NCBI RefSeq assembly: GCF_000513195.1
Contig: NZ_CBVI010000104.1
Coordinates: forward strand, 1-64,000
Reading direction: 5' to 3'
DNA from: Bacteroides timonensis
GTDB lineage: Bacteria; Bacteroidota; Bacteroidia; Bacteroidales; Bacteroidaceae
Length of the DNA: 64,000 bases
Both the position numbers and the translations under genes were made by a program. Within the stretch, counting starts at the first letter, position 1. Every line of letters begins with the position of its first letter. Shown piece after piece: positions 1 through 9,546 of the stretch. The notes beneath the pieces are model-generated. The model worked only from the letters and a program-made list of their open reading frames with translations. It searched no databases and was not told the origin of the DNA.

Positions 1-37
1 GAGAAATATTGTATTACAGAATAAATAATCAAAAAAA

Positions 38-1183
38 TTACTTGGCTAATATTGCATGCGCTACATTTTCTGTTTTCAATACAGCTGGAAGAGAATAAGC
101 TTCGTGGTTATTCATTGCAGCTTTAATACACTTCAATATTTCGTCCGGTCTATTATTACATAGATAATAGCGTTCAAATGTAGAAAGGAATTGAGCTATA
201 TCATCAGCTCTATCACCGTCCAAAACAACGATAACAGGCTTTGAGGTTGCTGCATAATGATATACTTTTCCTGGAATCTGAGTTCCTGATTTGTTACAAA
301 GACAAATAAATATATCAATTTCTTGTTGCATTTTCTCTATTTCATCAACCGGCATCCTCTTATAAACCCTGATTTTATCATTGCTTTCTATTTTCACATC
401 AGAATTTCCAGCTATTACAAAATCAAAATTATTATTGATTATTACCTCCAAAAGAGGATGAATATTTCTATTGGCAGTATCATAGTCACCCAGATACCCC
501 AATAGTTTAGTAGAAGAAGTTCCAGACCTATTTTCGTCTGTTTCTACAACTGGTATAGGAAGAAAATCAATTTTATCTGCCAACTGGGGATACTTGTTTT
601 TTATCATATCAGCAGTAAATGGAGAGACGTATACAGCTTTATCACATTTGGAGATTATCCTTTGCTCTTCTTTTTCCACTAAAAAGTCCGGTAGCAATCT
701 TTTAACTGAAATGTCATTACTCAATGGATCCCCCCAATATTGAATCCATTTATTTGCTATTGATGAATCTTGCTTAAATAACTCTTCGACATACAAATGA
801 GCCGATTTCATATCTGATGATGATATCACAACATCAAATTTTTCATTAAACAACTTACTATTTATCTGTTTTACAAAACTTTTTCTTCTATCATAAATAG
901 AAAACAAACTATAGACATAATAAGCTTTTTTCTTTACATACACATTCCATTTGGATAACTGAACTGTTGAAATACTTTTTATAGCATCCCCCTTATTTAT
1001 CCAATAACGAGACTTTATTCCTATAGAAAGTATCTTATTGAAAAAACGGGCATCTTCCGGATATAGACTATAAGTAGAAACCGCATGTCCCAACTTCAGC
1101 AATCCTTCTATTAATGCTATATTCCTTATATTAGCGGAAGTATTATATTCTAAAGGATATGTGGTAACAAATAAAATATTCAT
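38..1183 (-). CDS. Glycosyltransferase, GT4-like (capsule operon)
   Basis: Probable GT-B glycosyltransferase that adds one sugar to the lipid-linked capsule repeat unit on the cytoplasmic face of the inner membrane. The 381-residue protein opens with MNILFVTTYPLEYNTSANIR, the usual N-terminal strand and donor-side loop of GT4 enzymes. Its C-terminal half has the nucleotide-sugar side (GKVYHYAATSKPVIVVLDGD), where GT4 proteins carry E-x7-E; here the motif is degenerate. The start codon overlaps the stop of the polymerase gene by one base (TAATG), so the two are probably translationally coupled. Donor and acceptor cannot be predicted. The operon continues beyond the left edge. Confidence 0.75.
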   Translation of the reverse strand: MNILFVTTYPLEYNTSANIRNIALIEGLLKLGHAVSTYSLYPEDARFFNKILSIGIKSRYWINKGDAIKSISTVQLSKWNVYVKKKAYYVYSLFSIYDRRKSFVKQINSKLFNEKFDVVISSSDMKSAHLYVEELFKQDSSIANKWIQYWGDPLSNDISVKRLLPDFLVEKEEQRIISKCDKAVYVSPFTADMIKNKYPQLADKIDFLPIPVVETDENRSGTSSTKLLGYLGDYDTANRNIHPLLEVIINNNFDFVIAGNSDVKIESNDKIRVYKRMPVDEIEKMQQEIDIFICLCNKSGTQIPGKVYHYAATSKPVIVVLDGDRADDIAQFLSTFERYYLCNNRPDEILKCIKAAMNNHEAYSLPAVLKTENVAHAILAK

Positions 1184-2478
1184 TAAACAGTTTTCTTTTT
1201 TAGTGACAAAATCAGTATTAAAGGATATACAACAAGTGAGTAGTTGGCATAAATAGTACTAATATCGGCAGATGCCACATGAAAGAAAAATGCAAGCATT
1301 AGACTTACTTGAAACATAGTATGAAAAGCAGGTAGTTTTCCACTTTCCTTCAACAAAACAAGACTCTTATCAAGCCATCTCAACAATTTACCGATAAAAA
1401 AAGAATAAATAACCACACCCACAATGCCAAATTCAATAATTGAGAATGTTACTATATCATTGGGGATGCCATACATATCCCTCCAATTTACTCCCATATA
1501 GTATTCACAAGTTCTTTCATATGACGCCTCCGTAGTTACACCTGGTATAAAATTCAGAAGTCCGGTTACGAAATGCGAACCATAAGCTATCCCATAATCA
1601 TTAATAATATTAAAGGAATGTGACAAATTCCGGTAAGGATGTGCAAATTGCCACAATACTGCATCATAATCAAATGAAGATACATCAAATGACTCTTTCT
1701 CAAAATACACAAATAGAGCATCCAATACATTGAGCATATTGATTCCCACAATAGCAGCTGTAAATATAAAAAGCCACGGTTTTTGCGTCCATCTTTTTAT
1801 CAACGGAAACGAAAACGCAATAATAAAAGCTCCTAAAGCCGAACGACTTGCTTGGAACATATATAACATCAGTACAAATATGACAGCCACAATTAGCAAT
1901 AATTTCGACAAATAAGTCTTTTTATAATCATATAAAAACAGCATTCCCCAAGGAGAGAACTTTAGAAATCTTGCTAATACAATAAACTTATACGAGGCAC
2001 CGACATAAGAAGCCATATCAGCAGAAAAAGAGCGTGCCGCTTCTGCAATAACAAGAGCTTGAAAAAAGCCTCCCAATGCCTTAAAATATATCAACAAAGA
2101 TATACTACCAACTATTAATGTAAAATATCCTAAACAAGTAAAAAAAAACTTGGCTTTTAACAGAGAAAAGTAATACTGATGTTCTTCTTTCCCTGATGAA
2201 TATCTATAAGAAAAAAGAAATACTAAGTAAAAAACAAATAACAGCAAGTAATAGAACAACGGAGACATTCCATTATCCATAAGAAATTCCGAAAAGAAAT
2301 AGTTACTATCGTCACTTGCTACTCTACATATTTGAATGAGAATGGGAACGACACAATAATAAAAGAGAAAACCCATTGAAAAAGCAGAAAACAAATTAGG
2401 ACTTCTCTTTATATTATTATTATAAATTTGTACGGCTATAAATATAATTAATAGAATAGAACAAACACAGCCAAACAT
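1183..2478 (-). CDS. wzy: Capsule repeat-unit polymerase, Wzy-like
   Basis: Integral membrane protein of 431 residues with about ten to twelve hydrophobic segments and a large periplasmic loop around residues 270-340, the layout of O-antigen and capsule polymerases. Wzy proteins join lipid-linked repeat units in the periplasm. They share almost no sequence, so the call rests on topology and on being the only such membrane protein in the operon besides the flippase. It follows wecB by 9 bases and overlaps the next glycosyltransferase by one base. Confidence 0.72.
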   Translation of the reverse strand: MFGCVCSILLIIFIAVQIYNNNIKRSPNLFSAFSMGFLFYYCVVPILIQICRVASDDSNYFFSEFLMDNGMSPLFYYLLLFVFYLVFLFSYRYSSGKEEHQYYFSLLKAKFFFTCLGYFTLIVGSISLLIYFKALGGFFQALVIAEAARSFSADMASYVGASYKFIVLARFLKFSPWGMLFLYDYKKTYLSKLLLIVAVIFVLMLYMFQASRSALGAFIIAFSFPLIKRWTQKPWLFIFTAAIVGINMLNVLDALFVYFEKESFDVSSFDYDAVLWQFAHPYRNLSHSFNIINDYGIAYGSHFVTGLLNFIPGVTTEASYERTCEYYMGVNWRDMYGIPNDIVTFSIIEFGIVGVVIYSFFIGKLLRWLDKSLVLLKESGKLPAFHTMFQVSLMLAFFFHVASADISTIYANYSLVVYPLILILSLKKKTV

Positions 2479-2487
2479 AAATTCTTC

Positions 2488-3639
2488 TTATAACAAAGAA
2501 TTAACAATTCTCATACATGCCTGACCATCTCCATAAGGATTAACTGCAGTACTCATTTGGTCATAATAAGCCTTGTCATCTAACAATCGAGAAACCTCAT
2601 CAATAATCCTTTCATAATTCGTCCCTACCAACTTCACCGTACCAGCCTCCAAAGCCTCCGGTCTTTCTGTAGTATCACGCATTACAAGTACCGGTTTCCC
2701 AAGTCCTGGTGCCTCTTCCTGTATGCCTCCACTGTCAGTCAATACAATTGATGATTTTTCCATTAAATAGACAAAAGCCAAGTATTCCAAAGGCTCTATA
2801 AAAAACATATTATCCGAATTAGTAAGATCTTCACCAAAAACCTCATGTATTGATTCACGAACATTAGGATTCAAGTGCATGGGATATACAAAATCCGTAT
2901 CCAGATATTTCTGATTAAGTGCCTTTATTGCACTACACATAGAAATAAACCCATTGCCAAAATTTTCTCTTCTATGACCTGTGATTAAGACTAATTTTTT
3001 CCCATTTTTTAAACGATTAACATCATAACCTGAAACTATCAAAGTATCTTCCAATTCTTTATCAAGAATAGCATTTTGCTTGATTTTATCTACTACCATA
3101 TAAAGTGCATCTATCACCGTATTTCCAGTAACTAAAACAGAATTCTCTTTGATCCCCTCATCCAACAGATTCTGCCTGCTAAGAGATGTTGGAGAAAAAT
3201 GATAAGTAGCAATACGCCCAGTAATCTGCCTGTTCATCTCCTCAGGCCATGGACTATACACATTATAGGTACGCAATCCAGCCTCTACATGCCCAACAGG
3301 TATCTGCTGGTAAAAAGCCGCCAAAGCTGACGCAGTGGATGTCGTAGTATCACCATGAACCAACACAACATCCGGTCTAACTTCTTTCAAAATATCACGC
3401 ATCCCTATCAGCACACGAGCCGTCACATCATACAAATCCTGCCCCTGCTTCATTATATTCAGATCATAGTCTGGAATAATATTGAAGATATGCAATACTT
3501 GATCAAGCATTTCACGATGCTGACCAGTAACACAAACAATCGTTTTAAAATTCTCAGGATATTTTTGAAACTCCTTCACCAAAGGAGCCATTTTAATGGC
3601 TTCGGGTCGCGTTCCAAAAACCAACATTATTTTTTTCAT
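2488..3639 (-). CDS. wecB: UDP-N-acetylglucosamine 2-epimerase (non-hydrolysing)
   Basis: Converts UDP-GlcNAc to UDP-ManNAc in the cytoplasm. The 383 residues fit the family length. Visible motifs are GTRPEAIKMAPLV at the N terminus, HVEAGLRT with the catalytic region around residue 117, GHRRENFG near residue 222 and DSGGIQEEAP near residue 303, all signatures of the non-hydrolysing epimerase. It lies 18 bases after wecC, which would oxidise its product to UDP-ManNAcA, so the capsule repeat unit probably contains N-acetylmannosaminuronic acid or a derivative. Confidence 0.93.
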   Translation of the reverse strand: MKKIMLVFGTRPEAIKMAPLVKEFQKYPENFKTIVCVTGQHREMLDQVLHIFNIIPDYDLNIMKQGQDLYDVTARVLIGMRDILKEVRPDVVLVHGDTTTSTASALAAFYQQIPVGHVEAGLRTYNVYSPWPEEMNRQITGRIATYHFSPTSLSRQNLLDEGIKENSVLVTGNTVIDALYMVVDKIKQNAILDKELEDTLIVSGYDVNRLKNGKKLVLITGHRRENFGNGFISMCSAIKALNQKYLDTDFVYPMHLNPNVRESIHEVFGEDLTNSDNMFFIEPLEYLAFVYLMEKSSIVLTDSGGIQEEAPGLGKPVLVMRDTTERPEALEAGTVKLVGTNYERIIDEVSRLLDDKAYYDQMSTAVNPYGDGQACMRIVNSLL

Positions 3640-3657
3640 ACCACCAAAACTTATTAT

Positions 3658-4863
3658 TTACTTTTTATATATACCACAGAAGTCTAGAATAATTTTCTTA
3701 TCATCATAAGCAAGAGACTTAAATATCGTATGTGCTACCAAAAACACTACAATATCCGCCTTTGCATAAGCTTCTTTATAATCTGTCAATTTAAACACAT
3801 TATGTTCCTTCACATTAGGCTCAACAATCAAAATATCTGCATTATTACAACTTTGCATCACTTTAGTAGTGATATACTTAGCAGGAGCTTCACGTAAATC
3901 ATCAATATCAGGCTTGAAAGCTAATCCCATCATGGCTATAGTTGGTTTACGGTGGTGTTCCAACTCAAACTTAAGCATAGCATTTTCTACCTTTTCAGCA
4001 CACCAAAATGCCTTATAATTATTTATTTCACGAGCTGTAGAAATAATTTTAGACTCCATCGGAAAATCAGCTGTTATAAAATAAGGATCAACAGCTATAC
4101 AATGCCCGCCAACACCACACCCCGGCTGTAGGATGTTTACACGCGGATGTTTATTAGCTAAGTTGATAAGTTCCCAAACATTAATATTCGCTTTGTCACA
4201 AATCAACGATAATTCGTTTGCAAAAGCAATTTGTACATCACGTGACGAATTTTCCGTCAATTTACACATTTCAGCCGTCTTACAATTGGTCCGATGAAGT
4301 GTACCTTGTACAAATTGACTATAAAACTCAATGGCCTTATCAGTGGAATCTTCATTCATACCACCTATTACACGGTCATTATGCACCAATTCATAGATCA
4401 CATTTCCTGGTAAAACACGCTCAGGACAATAAGCTATATAGATTTTATCTGTTAACTCCGGCCGTAATTCAAAAATCATTTTTTTCATTCTATCTGTAGT
4501 TCCTACAGGAGAAGTCGACTCTATAACATATAAATCACCCTCTTTGAGAAGAGGAAGTACCGCACGAGTAGCAGCTTCCACATACGATGTATCCGGTTCA
4601 TGATTTCCTTTGAAAGGAGTGGGTACCACTATAAAATATGCATCTGCAACTTCAGGTACAGTAGAAGCTTTTAATTGTCCATTCTTCACAACTTCTTGAA
4701 GTAACTCCTCCATACCAGGCTCGATGATATGTAACTTCCCTTGGTTCGTCATTTCAACAACCTTAGGATTAATATCAACTCCAATAATCTCAATGCCATA
4801 TTTAGCGGCAATAATTGCAGTAGGCAGACCAATATAGCCTAACCCCATAAAACAAGCTTTCAT
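3658..4863 (-). CDS. wecC: UDP-N-acetyl-D-mannosaminuronate dehydrogenase
   Basis: NAD-dependent four-electron oxidation of UDP-ManNAc to UDP-ManNAcA. The Rossmann motif GLGYIGLPTA is at residues 6-15. The catalytic cysteine is C255 in GGHCIAVDPYF, and the C-terminal NAD/UDP-binding domain contains GLAFKPDIDDLREAP. An in-frame ATG lies 33 bases upstream, but the start at 4863 puts the Rossmann strand at the N terminus as usual (401 residues), so it is preferred. The partner wecB follows directly. Confidence 0.92.
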   Translation of the reverse strand: MKACFMGLGYIGLPTAIIAAKYGIEIIGVDINPKVVEMTNQGKLHIIEPGMEELLQEVVKNGQLKASTVPEVADAYFIVVPTPFKGNHEPDTSYVEAATRAVLPLLKEGDLYVIESTSPVGTTDRMKKMIFELRPELTDKIYIAYCPERVLPGNVIYELVHNDRVIGGMNEDSTDKAIEFYSQFVQGTLHRTNCKTAEMCKLTENSSRDVQIAFANELSLICDKANINVWELINLANKHPRVNILQPGCGVGGHCIAVDPYFITADFPMESKIISTAREINNYKAFWCAEKVENAMLKFELEHHRKPTIAMMGLAFKPDIDDLREAPAKYITTKVMQSCNNADILIVEPNVKEHNVFKLTDYKEAYAKADIVVFLVAHTIFKSLAYDDKKIILDFCGIYKK

Positions 4864-4873
4864 ATTTAAACGT

Positions 4874-6076
4874 TTAATTAAATTCAAATCCATCAATGTG
4901 TTTCAAATCATATAACTCCCCATTAGTATTGTTCTGAGTCAGATTACTGACATGAATATCTTCACATTTCATATTACTTTGTATCACATATTTAGCAGTA
5001 TTAGATACTATATTCCGAATATTTACATCATGTATTTTGTTTGATAAAGAAGGATCTCCGTAACCAGTGTATAGATATAAGACTGAACTACGATTTCTAC
5101 TAGCATTTTCTGGTTCAACAAAGTCAGATATCGAAATATTATAAATCTCATTATCATAAGCTGTCAATAATATAACACCATGATGATTCCCAACAGTTGA
5201 TATATCATGAATATTTATTTCAAATATATCCATATTACCAGTAGGATCTAAATTCACAGTAGGTTCCATAGGATAAATATAATTACCATTAGGATAAGTT
5301 CTTTTCACATTACGTCCCAAAGCACTACAAGCAATAGTATCATCCGAAGTATCTCCGGTTATATTGTAAATCTCACAGTGATGACATCCTGAGCGAATAT
5401 TAATACCATCTCCATTTTTACAATCGGAAAATATTGATAAATCATGAACACTGACATTAGAACATTTATCAAAAGATATAGCCCAACATCTTATTTGTTC
5501 AAAAGAAATACCTGATATTTCAATATCAGAAGCAAGTGAAAAAGATATTTGTAATGTCCTCCATCCATAATAGTCACCTATTGCATCTTCTTCTACATTT
5601 CGAACAGGGTGATAAATCTTTGCATTTACGTCCGGACCAATAATCTTACATTCTCCTCTTCCTATTATACGTATATTGGAAATCGAATCTATATGCAATG
5701 GAATTCCAAAAGGATTATCATTCTCAAGAACCAAATTATTTCCTCTAAATACATTATCAAATACACCATTATTTTGTTTGATTATACAGTCTTCCAAAAC
5801 AACTGTTGTATTACTATCCAATAAAATAGCTTCATCTATACAAATTTCACGAATATCAAAATGAATAACTTTAGTTTTATAAAGTATACAATCATTCAAG
5901 CACAATCGGATAGCATCTGAATGATTTTCTCCATACTTCAAATAATCAGACAACCTTACCTCAATGTAAGAATCGTCATCAATAGCCTCATTATCCGAGC
6001 AAGAGATGAAGAATAATGCAATAAATATATTCAGTAGCAGTAATACCCTACTGTTTAAAAATAGAATATAAACCAT
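4874..6076 (-). CDS. Right-handed beta-helix lipoprotein (pectate-lyase/GH28-like fold)
   Basis: Protein of 400 residues with a type II signal peptide: a hydrophobic stretch (LLLLNIFIALFFISC) ends in a lipobox cysteine at about residue 26. The rest is built of short repeats rich in N, I, S and D (for example ISNIRIIGRGECKIIG, HCEIYNITGDTSDDTIACS), as in parallel beta-helix proteins such as GH28 and pectate lyases. GDTSDDTIA resembles the paired-aspartate site of GH28, so enzyme activity is possible but unproven. It overlaps the upstream transferase gene by 29 bases. A surface-destined beta-helix lipoprotein inside a capsule synthesis operon is unusual; it could trim, modify or bind the capsule. 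Confidence 0.7.
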   Translation of the reverse strand: MVYILFLNSRVLLLLNIFIALFFISCSDNEAIDDDSYIEVRLSDYLKYGENHSDAIRLCLNDCILYKTKVIHFDIREICIDEAILLDSNTTVVLEDCIIKQNNGVFDNVFRGNNLVLENDNPFGIPLHIDSISNIRIIGRGECKIIGPDVNAKIYHPVRNVEEDAIGDYYGWRTLQISFSLASDIEISGISFEQIRCWAISFDKCSNVSVHDLSIFSDCKNGDGINIRSGCHHCEIYNITGDTSDDTIACSALGRNVKRTYPNGNYIYPMEPTVNLDPTGNMDIFEINIHDISTVGNHHGVILLTAYDNEIYNISISDFVEPENASRNRSSVLYLYTGYGDPSLSNKIHDVNIRNIVSNTAKYVIQSNMKCEDIHVSNLTQNNTNGELYDLKHIDGFEFN

Positions 6077-7199
6077 CCTCGTATTTAGCTACTTTTCCTT
6101 CATTCCTCTTGCACATAATATTATAATTATTAAGTGCATCTTCGGGAGACAATACCTGCTTCAATGCCAATTCCGACAAATCAGAATCAATAGTAAACAC
6201 TTTAAATCCCCATTCTACCAGCTGTTTATAAATCAAACTATTCTCATACAAAAACAGTTTAATTCCATTTAACAAGCAGATATAGATATTTCCCATCGCT
6301 TGTTGCCTAATATGTCCAAATATAGCATGAGTTATATTTGAGAATAATTCCAAATACACATTTCTAGGTAGAAAATCTTCCAACCATATAGTCGAATCTT
6401 TTTCCAAACAAGAGTTTTCCTTAAACCATTTTTTATCAGCATTATAATCTTCACCATAATTTATAGGAACCACAATCTTTTGATTCCCCAATTTATATTT
6501 GCTAATAATAAAAAATATATCAAGGTGATTATTCGTATATGATAAAGAGTTTCCAATTAGAATATGTTTTGCTTTTTCATGGTTAACAAATTCACTCTTT
6601 TGAGAAATGCCAGGTCCTAAGCCTAACAAGAAAGGCTTAGCACGGAATATAGAATATTTTTTTAATAATAATGTATATTCAAGAGGAATAACAGGAGTGA
6701 AATAATCAATCCGAGCCAAAACTTTCCTTCTTATAAAACTATCATGAAAATAGGTTATTACATAATATAATAACCTCGCCACATCCTTTATTGACTTTCT
6801 ACGATTCCGAATGTAAGCTTTAGTTTTCGGTTTAAACAAGTCCAGCTTAATCAATGGCTTCAACAATCTTACCGAATGATAAATTTCATATCCCCAACAC
6901 CACCATATAACTTTTTTTTCCGGTGAAATATATTTAAAATATTTATAATACTTGGGATCCAAGCTGTGGAAATATACGATATCAATAGAAGGATCTCCAA
7001 AAAGACCTATATATTTTTGATAAGAAGTTATAACCTTAACACTCTCACTTCTTTTTATAAATTTAAAAAGTGAATTATCAGGTATATACATATAATATAA
7101 GTTTTCAATTCCTCGTATAGAATCAAAAAATACGCTCGCAATATCAAAGAATTTTTCATCATTGAACACATGTAATATAACTATTTTACCCTGTCTCAT
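6048..7199 (-). CDS. WecF-like glycosyltransferase (GT56, Fuc4NAc-transferase family)
   Basis: 383-residue protein resembling the enterobacterial-common-antigen transferase WecF (TDP-Fuc4NAc:lipid II transferase, Glyco_transf_56). Visible family features are the N-terminal HVFNDEKFFD, VIWWCWGYEIY near residue 100, ILIGNSLSYTNNHLD near residue 215 and the late HIRQQAMGN. It would act at the cytoplasmic membrane face. With wecB and wecC nearby the set is ECA-like, but the true donor sugar here is unknown. It is followed by the beta-helix lipoprotein, which overlaps its end. A 176-base gap separates it from the PanE-like gene; no strong promoter is evident there. Confidence 0.78.
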   Translation of the reverse strand: MRQGKIVILHVFNDEKFFDIASVFFDSIRGIENLYYMYIPDNSLFKFIKRSESVKVITSYQKYIGLFGDPSIDIVYFHSLDPKYYKYFKYISPEKKVIWWCWGYEIYHSVRLLKPLIKLDLFKPKTKAYIRNRRKSIKDVARLLYYVITYFHDSFIRRKVLARIDYFTPVIPLEYTLLLKKYSIFRAKPFLLGLGPGISQKSEFVNHEKAKHILIGNSLSYTNNHLDIFFIISKYKLGNQKIVVPINYGEDYNADKKWFKENSCLEKDSTIWLEDFLPRNVYLELFSNITHAIFGHIRQQAMGNIYICLLNGIKLFLYENSLIYKQLVEWGFKVFTIDSDLSELALKQVLSPEDALNNYNIMCKRNEGKVAKYEDGLYSIFKQ

Positions 7200-7375
7200 T
7201 TGAAAAAATATAAGTTGTACTCAATTTAAAACATCCTCTTCTTTTCAGATATGTTATGAAATACCCAAACATGATACACAACAAAATTATTAACTATTGA
7301 TAAAATGCTACCCTTATGAGAAAAGAATAAGCTATATGACTAATACTCCTACTGGTACTAATAAAATATTAAAGA

Positions 7376-8284
7376 CTAATCTAGTAGGTATGTTGACTCC
7401 TTTGCCTTGATCAAATAATACATTGTAAGATTCACAGGAGATGGACAATTCCATTTATGAGCGAGTCTCATAACATCTCCTGATATATAATCGACCTCAG
7501 TCTTTCTGTGAGCAAGAATATCCTGTAACATTGAAGTTTTTTTGGGATATGGATAAGTTGTGAGATATTCAATAGTATCGGCAATATCACGAGTACCAAG
7601 ATCTACACCTTCATAACTTGCAATGATGAGTAACTCCTGCATTGCCAACCGAAGAATATGATGAATTTCCCTAATCTTTGAAAACTGAATATAGTCTGCT
7701 TCTGTCAAAGCCGACACTTGATTGGCACCAACATTCAACATCCACTTTTTCCAAATACCTCTCTTCATATCTACATCTACAAATGTAATAAATCCAGCTC
7801 TATCAAGAATATTTTTGATTTCTACAAGTTCAGGCTTCACTTCCGTATTATTAGAATAACCAAAATGAATATCACCTGCAACATTGTAACGATATCCAGT
7901 ACCATCATTGTATGCATCAATTTTACTAATATAACCATAAAGGACTCTATTATCTGGATAAAATTCTCTTATGGTTGGAGTAGGCGTTACACTATTCAAC
8001 ATAGGAAGAATAATAGTATTAACATTCACATAGGGTCTCATATCTTCACATGCTTGTTCTAGGTCATAGTTCTTTACACAAACAAAAATCAAATCCGCAT
8101 AACAATCACCCACTGCAGGAATCGCTATTTGAATAATGCTATCGTTTACTTTTATTCCATTACGTAAACGTTCGACAAATTTCCCTTTCGCAATAAAAAA
8201 CGTTTCTACATCTTCTTTCAAATATGATAAACGTTCTACAAGAACACTGCCAACACAGCCAGCACCAATTATTCCTATTTTCAT
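7376..8284 (-). CDS. Ketopantoate reductase-like (ApbA/PanE family) oxidoreductase
   Basis: Protein of 302 residues with the NAD(P) motif MKIGIIGAGCVGSVL at the N terminus and the PanE-type catalytic lysine region KKWMLNVGANQVSAL around residue 178. A glutamate in TEVDYISGD near residue 265 corresponds to the substrate-binding acid. PanE reduces 2-dehydropantoate to pantoate. Its place at the end of a coupled capsule module suggests reduction of a 2-oxo acid made for the polysaccharide rather than vitamin synthesis; that is inference. Its ATG overlaps the stop of the upstream ATP-grasp gene (ATGA). Confidence 0.8.
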   Translation of the reverse strand: MKIGIIGAGCVGSVLVERLSYLKEDVETFFIAKGKFVERLRNGIKVNDSIIQIAIPAVGDCYADLIFVCVKNYDLEQACEDMRPYVNVNTIILPMLNSVTPTPTIREFYPDNRVLYGYISKIDAYNDGTGYRYNVAGDIHFGYSNNTEVKPELVEIKNILDRAGFITFVDVDMKRGIWKKWMLNVGANQVSALTEADYIQFSKIREIHHILRLAMQELLIIASYEGVDLGTRDIADTIEYLTTYPYPKKTSMLQDILAHRKTEVDYISGDVMRLAHKWNCPSPVNLTMYYLIKAKESTYLLD

Positions 8285-9546
8285 AAATTCCCGATTTTAT
8301 TTATCTCAAGCTTACAGATAACCATATTTTCACCATTCTCATCCATAACCTTAAGATTGTCATAAATATAGGCCACTGACTCACGAATATTCTCTACATT
8401 GTCAGAAACCATGTGGATACGACACAAAATTTGCGAAAAATCTGCAGTCCTAGTCATTACATCGCTCTCAATATGATTCTGATAAAGATGAATAACCTCT
8501 TTAAGTTTTTTTACTTTATCAAGCCCACTAATCTTTGTGATTACACCATTCTTCAACAGAATAGGAAGTTGAAATCCAATCTTGCCAAACCGGGGATTCT
8601 CAATAGCAGCAATATACCTGTCATCTCCCATAGAACCGGTGAGCGAATAACGAATAAGCATTTTAAGAACATTAGAACCATTTATGTATTCACATACGTG
8701 ATAAGTCATTGTCCCATCAAGACGATAAGTCGGATCAAAAGGAATCAAGTTATCACCACAAACAAATGACTGAAATGCAATGAGCCCATTCCTAATGCCT
8801 AAATTTTTAATTAATGCCTCAAATTTATTAGAGTTATGATTCAAGAATGTATCAAGATGTTTTGAGGGATAATAATAGCCAACTGGAAGTTGAGTTATTC
8901 CCGTTCCAAAATGATGCATATACCTATCACACATTGCAGAAACATCAACAAGACCATCATGCACAGTGAAATAGACCATAACTTCGTCTGCTACAATGTA
9001 CTGCTCTATAACTACTGTTTTATTATCAGATGCATCTAAAGCTTTCTTATAAGCTTCTTGAAATTCCTCTTCCTTATAGCATACAGAGATACCTCGTGAA
9101 CCACCATTATCAGCCGGTTTTACAATTACAGGGAATTCTATTTTATCACCATATTTAAATGCTTTAGGAACTATAACCCCACTCTTGATACACGCTTCCT
9201 TAAACTTAATCTTATCTAGGATTACGTCAAGATTAGCATTATCTGCATAGAATGGTTTCCTAAGATTCTTTGACAACTTTTGGGCACAACTAATACGTTT
9301 CTCCGAGAAACCCGCAATACAACCATCAACCTCGTATTCAATACATTTAGTTCTCAGAGTCTCAATATCTGACCAACTAATATTCCAAGCTTCATCTGCT
9401 ATAGCCTTTGCAGGAGCATCATCCCAATTTGAATGATTGTCCGTTACTATTGTATAAATCCCTTCTTTACGTGCAGCCTCAACAATTTCAGCTTCCATCA
9501 AAGTTGCACCTAAAATGAGAAGCTTCTTACCTTTAAGTAATCCCAT
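8281..9546 (-). CDS. ATP-grasp ligase (module copy 1)
   Basis: 421-residue ATP-grasp protein. Residues 1-95 form the pre-ATP-grasp Rossmann-like domain (KKLLILGATLMEAEIVEAAR). The ATP-binding loop is FPVIVKPADNGGSRGIS near residue 140, followed by EQYIVADEVMVYF. The late metal-binding part around residues 255-275 (GDNLIPFDPTYRLDGTM) departs from the canonical N-x-R-x-GG form. ATP-grasp enzymes join a carboxylate, through acyl-phosphate, to an amine or thiol. The start and stop both overlap neighbours (TAATG with the acyltransferase upstream, ATGA with the PanE-like gene downstream), so it acts with them. Substrate unknown. Confidence 0.82.
   Translation of the reverse strand: MGLLKGKKLLILGATLMEAEIVEAARKEGIYTIVTDNHSNWDDAPAKAIADEAWNISWSDIETLRTKCIEYEVDGCIAGFSEKRISCAQKLSKNLRKPFYADNANLDVILDKIKFKEACIKSGVIVPKAFKYGDKIEFPVIVKPADNGGSRGISVCYKEEEFQEAYKKALDASDNKTVVIEQYIVADEVMVYFTVHDGLVDVSAMCDRYMHHFGTGITQLPVGYYYPSKHLDTFLNHNSNKFEALIKNLGIRNGLIAFQSFVCGDNLIPFDPTYRLDGTMTYHVCEYINGSNVLKMLIRYSLTGSMGDDRYIAAIENPRFGKIGFQLPILLKNGVITKISGLDKVKKLKEVIHLYQNHIESDVMTRTADFSQILCRIHMVSDNVENIRESVAYIYDNLKVMDENGENMVICKLEINKIGNL

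Noticed and set aside
7200..7375. Internal capsule promoter (TAATTTTG on the minus strand at 7282-7289)
   Set aside because: Only a -7 match in very AT-rich DNA, with no -33 element at the right distance.
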